Origin: a virus
DNA length: 21,082 bases
IMG/VR virus record: IMGVR_UViG_3300020180_000136
Span: 1-21,082 of that record
Strand: one strand, 5' to 3'
This document shows positions 15,020 through 20,268 of the stretch, one piece after another. The notes under the pieces are model-generated. The model ran no database searches, was not told where the DNA came from, and saw only the letters and a list, made by a program, of their open reading frames with translations. Position 1 is the stretch's first letter. Every line of letters starts with the position of its first letter. A program made the translations under genes and the position numbers.

Positions 15020-15358
15020 TCAGACGACAGGAGGGTCTTCTTGGTCAGTCCCCCATCCAAGTTCGCCTCCCACCACCGTTCTGCCCCAGCACCCATTCTT
15101 GTACGGTGCCCTAGTCATCGCCAAGAACGGGACGTAGCACCCGCACCCGAGGTGCCGGTATGCCGGGAATGGCGATCGGCATACCTTTCGCGTCCGGTCA
15201 AAGATCACGCACGTTTGGCACACGCGCATCCTCCTGCGCCACGTATCACGACTCACTGGCCCAGACGCCAGCGCTGCCAGCATTGCCAGCCACGATGCCC
15301 GCTTTCTTTCAGCCAGTAGCGCCGCCCTCCACTGGTCAATTCTTGTGAGCTTCAGCAT
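15020..15358 (-). CDS. Cys-rich, probably zinc-binding protein
   Basis: This 112-residue protein is read from the ATG at 15358 (MLKLTRIDQWRAALL); an upstream start at 15397 is possible. A basic helical first half (RRRMR) leads into a Cys cluster: CQTCVIFDRTRKVC (Cys47, 50, 60), GCGCYVP (Cys72, 74) and NGCWGR (Cys90). Six Cys in this spacing suggest one zinc site or more; the pattern recalls small phage proteins whose function is not known. It is the last gene of the leftward array, overlapping the upstream gene by 23 bp and ending next to the bidirectional terminator. Confidence 0.68.
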   Translation of the reverse strand: MLKLTRIDQWRAALLAERKRASWLAMLAALASGPVSRDTWRRRMRVCQTCVIFDRTRKVCRSPFPAYRHLGCGCYVPFLAMTRAPYKNGCWGRTVVGGELGWGTDQEDPPVV

Positions 15359-15575
15359 GCGCGCTTTCCTTTCCTCGCCTTTCGTTGAACCTCTCAAACC
15401 CTTTGTCCACCGCTCGCGCGAATTCGCCCCAGTCCTCCCACAAGGGCGGATCCCCCGTCTGATGCTTGGGCCTCGTCCGCTTTATGAGCTTGTTCTGCAG
15501 TCCGTCTCGGCTGCGAATCTTCTTTCCTTCGGCCACAGCCTTGACGAGGGTGACGGGGTCGTTTGCTGAGCTCAT
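15336..15575 (-). CDS. Small basic protein (unknown)
   Basis: This 79-residue protein starts MSSANDPVTLVKAVAEG, the ATG overlapping the upstream stop (ATGA). The N-terminal helix is followed by a basic stretch (KLIKRTRPKHQ), an aromatic patch (PPLWEDWGEFARAV) and a charged tail (NERRGKESAHAEAHKN). No Cys, no membrane segment. The family is not recognised. Confidence 0.62.
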   Translation of the reverse strand: MSSANDPVTLVKAVAEGKKIRSRDGLQNKLIKRTRPKHQTGDPPLWEDWGEFARAVDKGFERFNERRGKESAHAEAHKN

Positions 15576-15991
15576 CGCGTATCCTCCATGTACGTGAGCA
15601 TATCGCCCATGAGTTTGGTCAGCCTTCGTGCCTCTCCGAGCATTTCATCGAAATGGGAGTGGAGCTTATGGTCCTTGGCCACAATGGCGTCATAGGCAAG
15701 TTTCAGCGCGTCGTACTTGGCCAGCAATTGTGGGTCGCTGGGTGGTTCCGTCGCCGTGGCGGGGTTTTCGGCCGTTCCCCGCTCGATCACCCCCATGAGC
15801 TCGGAATGGAGGCACCATGCCCAATTGCCGGGCCATCGTGCGATGGTTTTGAGTGAGTAGGGAGACATTCCCGAGCGAATGTCGATTTGGCCGTCGAAAC
15901 GCACGGCGACCCATTGTGGTGCGTCGGCCTCGCCGAATGTCAGGCCGGCGGTCGGCGGAAGGATTTGTGTGAATTGTTTTGGTATTGTCAT
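15572..15991 (-). CDS. 139-residue accessory protein (unknown)
   Basis: The protein starts MTIPKQFTQILPPTAGL at 15991. The first 70 residues look like a folded strand-rich domain (WVAVRFDGQIDI; ARWPGNWAWCLHSELMG). A Pro/Thr/Glu linker (NPATATEPPSDP) leads to a long C-terminal helix (LAKYDALKLAYDAIVA to GDMLTYMED), probably a coiled coil. It shares the ATGAC start of its neighbours but is preceded by an ATG-poor 108-bp gap. No known family. Confidence 0.62.
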   Translation of the reverse strand: MTIPKQFTQILPPTAGLTFGEADAPQWVAVRFDGQIDIRSGMSPYSLKTIARWPGNWAWCLHSELMGVIERGTAENPATATEPPSDPQLLAKYDALKLAYDAIVAKDHKLHSHFDEMLGEARRLTKLMGDMLTYMEDTR

Positions 15992-16099
15992 TTTGGATAA
16001 AATTGTTCCCGCGCAATCGCCAAGGTTCCCCAGGTCTCCTGTTCCTTGACCGTTTCTTTGCGCGGGAGAGTGGTCGATGGCCGAATTTAATCGGCGATG
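15992..16099 (-). other. Gap with possible gene remnant
   Basis: The previous gene's stop overlaps an ATG at 16103 in the usual ATGA fashion. That frame reads MTSPIKFGHRPLSRAKK and stays open to 15690, but beyond 15990 it is Arg-rich shadow of the 139-residue gene. The gap also holds GCGGGAGAGTG (16062-16072), which otherwise occurs just upstream of the 16642 start. It may be a remnant of a lost or fused cassette, or a very short gene. Confidence 0.3.
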
Positions 16100-16642
16100 T
16101 CATGGTGTTTCTGGTTTGAAGGGGTTACTGAACCGCCGGCGAAATTCCGTGAGCTGGAACGTCTGGGCTGCAGCGGATATGTAGCGTCCGGTGCCGCAGG
16201 CGGCGGAGGAGCAGGCGGCGGCAAGGGCTTCGGCTGCGTAGGTGGAGTCGGATGATGTGGCTGCCTCGGCTGCTGCGTCGGCTGCTACGGAGAGGGGGAA
16301 GTCGCGGGCGGAACGGTAGGCGACTGCGAGCTCTTCTCTCGTCGCCTTGCCCACGGCAAAACGCTCAGCGACCTCCACCGCGTTTCGGCTCCGTGGATCG
16401 GTCAGCAGGTTCCAAACTTTCCTCCCGTCGCCGAGCGGAGTCTCGCGAACACACCAGCACGCGAACAGTCGCAGGCTTCCCCGATCAGCCGGGACGCTAT
16501 AGAATCGTGCCCAAACCAGCCAGTCCACGCGATCGCATGCGTCCCATGCCGCATGGAGCGTGGAATATCCGGACGCGAAATCTCGCCCTTCCCAGCATGC
16601 AAAGTAGCGGTTAAGGAATTCGTCAACCTCGTGGGTTCTCAT
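16100..16642 (-). CDS. Ala-rich helical protein (unknown)
   Basis: This 180-residue protein starts MRTHEVDEFLNRYFACWEGRD at 16642. It is helical with a Trp-rich first part (DRVDWLVWARFYS). A segment RLFACWCVRETP is followed by NAVEVAERFAVGKATREELA, resembling a helical pattern found in several uncharacterised bacterial and phage proteins. An Ala/Ser-rich stretch (VAADAAAEAATS) follows, and the end is FKPETP. Six Cys are scattered rather than paired. Its CCA-TGA end overlaps an ATG (16103). I would not assign a function; resemblance to immunity-like helical proteins is only a guess. Confidence 0.62.
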   Translation of the reverse strand: MRTHEVDEFLNRYFACWEGRDFASGYSTLHAAWDACDRVDWLVWARFYSVPADRGSLRLFACWCVRETPLGDGRKVWNLLTDPRSRNAVEVAERFAVGKATREELAVAYRSARDFPLSVAADAAAEAATSSDSTYAAEALAAACSSAACGTGRYISAAAQTFQLTEFRRRFSNPFKPETP

Positions 16643-16660
16643 GGTTTTTGCGGGAGAGTG

Positions 16661-16951
16661 TTATGGTAGCGGAAGCGTTTTTTGGGCGATCGCAATATTG
16701 AGCGATGTAAGGCGCTTTTGCCGGTTGTAAATTCTGACTTCCATTTGATCGCTTTTCCGCCTTGCAGTTCTCGCCCTCGCCTCCAATTCCTCCACGTCGC
16801 TTTCAGACAACCCAGACGGTACCGTGAGTATGACTCGGCAGAATGAGCCCGGCTTGCTACTGCGGCGGATCGAAACCACATCTGTAATTTCCCCTGGGTG
16901 CAGTCGCTGGAGCTGCTCGATCAAACCTGCGACGCTGAGGTATTCGTTCAT
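16661..16951 (-). CDS. Small protein with C-terminal helix (unknown)
   Basis: This 96-residue protein starts MNEYLSVAGLIEQLQRL, the ATG overlapping the upstream stop (GCCATGA). An N-terminal helix LIEQLQRLHPGEITDVVSI is a pattern seen in small phage proteins, followed by strands (FCRVILTVPSGLS). A charged helix (ESDVEELEARARTARRK) and a basic tail (NRQKRLTSLNIAI) complete it. No known family. It ends 18 bp before the next ATG, one of few non-overlapping junctions in this array. Confidence 0.62.
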   Translation of the reverse strand: MNEYLSVAGLIEQLQRLHPGEITDVVSIRRSSKPGSFCRVILTVPSGLSESDVEELEARARTARRKSDQMEVRIYNRQKRLTSLNIAIAQKTLPLP

Positions 16952-17199
16952 GGCTTTGCCTTCATGGCGTCGTCGATCGCTTCACGTGCGGTTGTTACGG
17001 TGCCCATTCTGCAGCGCCCGCACTGCCACCCTCCATCGTCGAGAGCGTGCAGGGTGCGTCGATGCTCCTCTATCCAGTCGAGCCGTAGCCTGTCCGCACC
17101 GAGGGTGGCGTGATCGTCGATAAGCCGAATGATTATCCTGTTGGCTTCGTTGAGCTGTTCTTCAATGGTCATAATGTGGTTTCCTTGTTCGGTGGTCAT
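16948..17199 (-). CDS. Small protein with double start module
   Basis: This 83-residue protein has two candidate starts carrying shared start modules: the ATG at 17199 (MTTEQGNHI) and an in-frame ATG at 17172 (MTIEEQLNEAN). The outer one matches the 18519 start, the inner one the 17806 and 18189 starts. The body has DRLRLDWIEEHRRTL, one Cys-x-x-Cys (WQCGRCRMG) and TTAREAIDDAMKAKP. The LDW and C-terminal IDxAM patterns occur in small uncharacterised phage proteins. A single CxxC could bind metal only as a dimer. Confidence 0.62.
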   Translation of the reverse strand: MTTEQGNHIMTIEEQLNEANRIIIRLIDDHATLGADRLRLDWIEEHRRTLHALDDGGWQCGRCRMGTVTTAREAIDDAMKAKP

Positions 17200-17447
17200 G
17201 GTGTGAAAGCGTGGTGGAGTGCGACCAAAAAGGTCAGTGTTTCATCTTTTCGGGGATCATCAATCTCCCGCAATTGTGCGGCGTGATACAGTGGCGCTCC
17301 AAACGCCTCCTTGAGCTCGGCGAGTTGCGCAATGAGGTTTTTCCGCCGTACGCGGTGCCACTCCAGAGATATGTGAGCTGTGGCAAGTTGGTCCTTGAGT
17401 AGCACAAACGCAAGATTGGCGTCGGCGAGCTGTTCTTCGAGTTTCAT
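17196..17447 (-). CDS. Small helical protein (unknown)
   Basis: This 83-residue protein starts MKLEEQLADANLAFVLLKDQ, a variant of the shared N-terminal motif of this array. It is helical throughout (HRVRRKNLIAQLAELKEAF) and ends ALHHAFTP. The ATG overlaps the upstream stop (AAATGAAA) and its own TGA overlaps the next ATG (ACCATGA). Probably a short coiled coil; family unknown. Confidence 0.62.
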   Translation of the reverse strand: MKLEEQLADANLAFVLLKDQLATAHISLEWHRVRRKNLIAQLAELKEAFGAPLYHAAQLREIDDPRKDETLTFLVALHHAFTP

Positions 17448-17806
17448 TTCGTTGCTGTGTTGCTGAGGATTAGTTTGATGTCTTTGTGAAGCATGCCGAT
17501 GGCCCGCTGCTCAGATGCGGAGAAATGCACTTCGCACGACTGGGACAACGCGTATAACCGTTCGGCGTCCCTCCGTGGTGTGGCGAGTTCGGCGGTGAGT
17601 TTCTCAATCTTTTGTTGGGCGTCGGCGAGTTCGGATGTGAGGTGTTTGTACTCTTCGACGTGCCACTCCAATTCCGTGCGCAGTGTGGCGAGTTCGGATG
17701 TGAGTTTTTCACGTTCCTCGTCCATCCACCGAGAGGCCGCGTGGAATCCGCTGGTGAGCAAAGCGATTTCTTGGTTGGCCGCGTTGAGCTGTTCTTTAAT
17801 GGTCAT
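17444..17806 (-). CDS. Coiled-coil protein with heptad repeats
   Basis: This 120-residue protein starts MTIKEQLNAANQEIALL at 17806, where the ATG overlaps the upstream stop. The in-frame extension to 17971 is Arg-rich and a shadow of the upstream gene. The central part repeats Leu-Thr-Ser/Ala-Glu-Leu-Ala (KLTSELATLR; HLTSELADAQ; KLTAELATPR), a strong coiled coil. The C-terminal third is a separate helical part with SQSCEVHFSASEQRAIGM. It shares its first 13 codons closely with the gene upstream (18189). Likely an oligomer; role unknown. Confidence 0.65.
   Translation of the reverse strand: MTIKEQLNAANQEIALLTSGFHAASRWMDEEREKLTSELATLRTELEWHVEEYKHLTSELADAQQKIEKLTAELATPRRDAERLYALSQSCEVHFSASEQRAIGMLHKDIKLILSNTATK
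17582..17709. repeat. Heptad-phase repeats in coiled-coil gene
   Basis: GGCGAGTTCGG occurs at 17582, 17624 and 17687. The spacings of 42 and 63 bp are exactly two and three heptads (14 and 21 codons), so gain or loss keeps both frame and coiled-coil register. Confidence 0.75.
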
Positions 17807-18189
17807 GGTGTTGCCTCCATGGCCTTTGCGAAGGCTTCGGCGGCGGCGAAGGCGAGTGCGTTCCGGGCAGTTGCTCCGTGTTTTCCCATCAAATCGCAGG
17901 GAACCGGATACGGACATAGAGCGATGACTGTGGCGGCGAGCGTGCTGTTTGCGTCGGCGACATCGCCGCAAAAAGCATCCATGCTATCGCGGAAATTAAG
18001 ATGTCCGTACGTGTCGCCACCCCATGCGCTGCGCACTTGGCGAATATCTTCTTTCAGTTCGATGAGTTCGCCGGCGAGGGTTTTATTTTCGGCGGTGAGC
18101 TTTTTATTTTCTTTTCTGACCCGTTCAATAGAGTCGTGAGCTATGATGGATTCGCGGTTGGCCGCGTCTAGCTGTTGTTCGATGGTCAT
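17803..18189 (-). CDS. Coiled-coil protein with distinct C-terminal half
   Basis: This 128-residue protein starts MTIEQQLDAANRESIIAHD at 18189, nine bases after the upstream stop. Residues 20-50 form a coiled coil (RKENKKLTAENKTLAGEL). The rest (GGDTYGHLNFRDSMDAFC to AFAKAMEATP) is a different, Ala-rich helical part with three Cys. It ends CCA-TGA overlapping the next ATG. The first 12 codons are nearly the same as in the 17806 gene, while the remainder differs, suggesting exchange of 5' segments. Confidence 0.62.
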   Translation of the reverse strand: MTIEQQLDAANRESIIAHDSIERVRKENKKLTAENKTLAGELIELKEDIRQVRSAWGGDTYGHLNFRDSMDAFCGDVADANSTLAATVIALCPYPVPCDLMGKHGATARNALAFAAAEAFAKAMEATP

Positions 18190-18198
18190 GGTGTGTAT

Positions 18199-18519
18199 TC
18201 AGTGATGGCTGATTTCCAGTGCTTCGCGTAAGGTAGCAAATCCGGGTTTGCAGCCACTTTTTAGCTGTACCACGTGATGCTCGCCAGGGGTCTCGATCAA
18301 CCGCCATCCACCCTGCGTCGTCTTGCCTTCGATCAACTCCAATCGCAGGAAGTCTTCCTGCGCGGCGGTTAGTGCGGCGACGAGGATTTCCCCCACCGCT
18401 ACTTCCCTCGAAAAGCTTTCGTGGTCGCGCTCCCATACGGACAGTGCCATCCTTTGTACAGGCGTGAGAGCGCCCGTTTTAACCCACGATATAGCCGCGG
18501 CTAGTTGTTCGGTGGTCAT
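18199..18519 (-). CDS. Accessory protein (unknown)
   Basis: This 106-residue protein starts MTTEQLAAAISWVKTGALT at 18519, its ATG overlapping the upstream stop. Its first 60 residues are helical (PVQRMALSVWERDHESF; GEILVAALTAAQEDFLRLE). A strand-rich, Gly-containing end follows (GGWRLIETPGEHHVVQL; GFATLREALEISHH). The 5' end matches the outer start of the 17199 gene over 19 bases. No Cys pairs. Family unknown. Confidence 0.6.
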   Translation of the reverse strand: MTTEQLAAAISWVKTGALTPVQRMALSVWERDHESFSREVAVGEILVAALTAAQEDFLRLELIEGKTTQGGWRLIETPGEHHVVQLKSGCKPGFATLREALEISHH

Positions 18520-18776
18520 GGTGCCCTCCAGCTCGTCGGAATTGGACGTGCGAACAATGCCTCCTCCCAGTCACAATCGCTCCAGTCTCCAGGCTTCCAA
18601 TTTGCGGTCGCGTAAGCGTCGCACTCCGGGTGGAACTTCATGGTCCAAAATCCGCCTTCGTCCACGCCTACCCGCTTCCCGTACCTCTCTCCGATCGGTA
18701 TTGAGGTCTTGCAGTATACGCACGACGCAATGGCGCGCGCGGTCACGGTGCGGTCCTTACTGAATTGGGTGCTCAT
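18516..18776 (-). CDS. Small zinc-binding protein (PARP/treble-clef-like)
   Basis: This 86-residue protein starts MSTQFSKDRTVTARAIASC at 18776, one base after the upstream stop. The metal site is SCVYCKTSIPIGERYGK followed 14-20 residues later by MKFHPECDAYA: Cys-x-x-Cys then His-x-x-Cys. The spacing, the Ile-Pro-x-Gly-Glu turn and the HPEC end are typical of small phage proteins with a PARP-type or treble-clef zinc finger, often thought to bind nucleic acid. The C-terminus is Trp/Asp-rich (NWKPGDWSDCDWEEALF) and ends WRAP at a CACCATGA junction. Confidence 0.75.
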   Translation of the reverse strand: MSTQFSKDRTVTARAIASCVYCKTSIPIGERYGKRVGVDEGGFWTMKFHPECDAYATANWKPGDWSDCDWEEALFARPIPTSWRAP

Positions 18777-18777
18777 A

Positions 18778-19335
18778 TTATTTCCCACCCCACTGCGCTG
18801 CAAACGCAGCAGCGATACCAGAGAGCGTCCGGGATCGCTCTTTCCAGCGGTTCGGTCCTGGGGCCATTCGGTGCACGCGCGCAGCTCGCCCGGTCACAAT
18901 GTTTGAAGGTTGTATCGTCGGCAGGTTTTTTAACCACAGGCAGGTCGCCTTGACCTCTCCATGCCCGTGCTGCCACGGCTGGATTATCTGGTCTGGTTTT
19001 CGGATCGCGGTGGAAATCACACTCACAGGGTTTTCCACCGCGATCCGCTCGATAGGCGCATCCAGCAGCAGCCGAACGAAGTCCAGCGCGGAGGACTGGA
19101 GGCCCGGAGGCTTGGATGCCCACCACCTTGCCCCGCTGACGGCCAAGTGCGTGCATGGCGGGTGGGCGATGAGCAGGTGCCAGCCCTCGAGCAGCACGCC
19201 TCGAATGTCCTCTTGGATGTGGTGTGGTGATCCGTCCTCGGACGGCAGCAGGTCGCAGGACCATGCCTCGTGACCGCGTGCTCTGAAGGCCCGCCGGACC
19301 TCCCCTGAGAACTCACACCCAACAAGCACTCTCAT
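18778..19335 (-). CDS. Minimal cytosine-methyltransferase-like protein
   Basis: This 185-residue protein starts MRVLVGCEFSGEVRRAF at 19335, the ATG overlapping the upstream stop. Blocks resemble m5C methyltransferase motifs: CEFSG near residue 10 (motif I-like, cofactor site), CDLLPSEDGS near 28-37, AHPPCTHLAVSGARWW near 58-73 (Pro-Cys as in motif IV), and IAVENPVSV near 98-106 (Glu-Asn as in motif VI). Conserved downstream blocks are KPDQIIQPWQHGHGE and RVHRMAPGPNRWKERSRT. It has no room for a target recognition domain, so it is shorter than true Dcm enzymes. Proteins like it are common in phages; catalysis and target are unproven. It could modify phage DNA against host restriction. Confidence 0.8.
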   Translation of the reverse strand: MRVLVGCEFSGEVRRAFRARGHEAWSCDLLPSEDGSPHHIQEDIRGVLLEGWHLLIAHPPCTHLAVSGARWWASKPPGLQSSALDFVRLLLDAPIERIAVENPVSVISTAIRKPDQIIQPWQHGHGEVKATCLWLKNLPTIQPSNIVTGRAARVHRMAPGPNRWKERSRTLSGIAAAFAAQWGGK

Positions 19336-19745
19336 GGTGCCCCCCTTTCGATCTCTGCGCGCTCGTGCGCCAGTGCTGCGTGCCACGCATCACGTATGGC
19401 ATCATCCGCGTCCTCACGGTTAACCCACTGCGCCAACTCCGCTTCGTCCAACTCCCACTGCATCGCTTCCGACTGCATCTCCACCAGCGTCTTCACCTTC
19501 GGCGGTGGCGCATCCGGACCCGCGTGCCACGCCGGCGTCAGAACCCTTGGAGGCGGACGCATTGCGACACTACGCCAGTGCGTGTAGATGTGGGTTCCTA
19601 CGAGTTCCCGGAGCGAAGAAATTGAGCACAAAAAAAAATACTTCCAGCAATTATCTTCCCCCCACCCACCTACGATGACAGGAAGCTCCTCGTTCCACGG
19701 AGGGCGTGCGCTGAGTAGTGTCCACTGTGCTTCTGGCATCTTCAT
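19332..19745 (-). CDS. DUF551-like protein, type A with insertion
   Basis: This 137-residue protein starts MKMPEAQWTLLSARPPWNE at 19745. Features shared with DUF551-type phage proteins are Trp plus Leu-Pro near the start (ELPVIVGGWG), an aromatic central strand, and IYTHWRSVAMRPPPRV near 70-85. Type A copies end AIRDAWHAALAHERAE. Compared with its sister at 20265-20591 it carries about 30 extra residues around a second Pro-Pro-Pro-Lys-Val, apparently an internal duplication. A T9 run encodes Phe-Phe-Leu near residue 50. The function of the family is unknown. Confidence 0.7.
   Translation of the reverse strand: MKMPEAQWTLLSARPPWNEELPVIVGGWGEDNCWKYFFLCSISSLRELVGTHIYTHWRSVAMRPPPRVLTPAWHAGPDAPPPKVKTLVEMQSEAMQWELDEAELAQWVNREDADDAIRDAWHAALAHERAEIERGAP
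19353..19417. repeat. Copy 1 of a 65-bp diverged direct repeat
   Basis: It matches 20286-20350 with about 9 differences in 65 bases by my count. It covers the 3' part of a type A DUF551-like gene and is one sign that a two-gene unit was duplicated. Both copies contain the decamer CGCCAGTGC followed by T or G and GCGTGCCACGC. Confidence 0.75.
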
Positions 19746-20068
19746 GGCGTCTTCCCTTTGGCCTGCAAACATGCATGCACCAGTGCGGCGTTCCACGCCC
19801 AATGCGTGTTGCCGGACGCCCCATGAACGGCGTGCCATTTTGAGTACGCCTCTTCATCCAGCTCCCACTGTGGCCGCATCTGCGGCGGCGGTGCGGCTTT
19901 GATACTCCGCCAGTGCGTGCTGTTGCTGAACAGTGCCAGCTGCGAGCAACTGAAGCACGCATAATCCATCCAGACGTCGCCATCCCATCTTCCTAGCATG
20001 ACCGGAAACTCTGTCCACCCAGGAGGGCTTGAGCTGAGTATATTCCACTGTGTTTCTGGTGTATTCAT
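19742..20068 (-). CDS. DUF551-like protein, type B
   Basis: This 108-residue protein starts MNTPETQWNILSSSPPGW at 20068, its ATG overlapping the upstream stop. Its order is Trp-rich start, FPVMLGRWDGDVW, then DYACFSCSQLALF, then STHWRSIKAAPPPQM. A Trp/His/Ala C-terminal helix follows (GNTHWAWNAALVHA) and the end is AKGKTP. The FPVM, ACFS, PPPQM and GNT-AW features mark it as type B, closest to the N-terminal half of the fused protein at 20265-20936. Soluble, unknown function. Its end AAGACGCCATGA is the pattern from which the fused gene has departed. Confidence 0.72.
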   Translation of the reverse strand: MNTPETQWNILSSSPPGWTEFPVMLGRWDGDVWMDYACFSCSQLALFSNSTHWRSIKAAPPPQMRPQWELDEEAYSKWHAVHGASGNTHWAWNAALVHACLQAKGKTP

Positions 20069-20268
20069 TTCGATCCTTTACGGTTGGCCTTTGCTGTCGT
20101 CGAGTACGTCACGCACGTGTGTCGGGTGACTGAAAACTGACGTCCACAATCGTCACATTCGGTCACAAACACATCTGCGTCCAGGGTGCATTCCCACGAG
20201 TCGCTCACTTTCTGCCCGCAGAACGGGCATGTGATGTCGTCTTCGTGGCTGGTTTCTGGCTGCTTCAT
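20065..20268 (-). CDS. Small zinc-ribbon protein
   Basis: This 67-residue protein starts MKQPETSHEDDITCPFCGQ at 20268, the ATG overlapping the upstream stop (CACCATGA). Two Cys-x-x-Cys knuckles, ITCPFCGQKV and TECDDCGRQF, lie about 23 residues apart, as in restriction-alleviation-like or transcription-factor-like zinc ribbons; a further Cys and His (RHTCVTY) follow. A basic tail (TTAKANRKGSK) could contact nucleic acid. It separates the two pairs of DUF551-like genes. An in-frame start at 20319 is a shadow extension. Confidence 0.78.
   Translation of the reverse strand: MKQPETSHEDDITCPFCGQKVSDSWECTLDADVFVTECDDCGRQFSVTRHTCVTYSTTAKANRKGSK

Noticed and set aside
15020-15397. Membrane protein call from the hydrophobic run in the Cys-rich gene
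   Set aside because: The stretch WLAMLAALASGPV is too short and flanked by Arg on both sides; an amphipathic helix is more likely.
15690-16103. 137-residue minus-strand ORF
   Set aside because: Most of it is Arg-rich frame shadow of the 139-residue gene at 15572-15991; only its first 35 codons lie in otherwise empty sequence.
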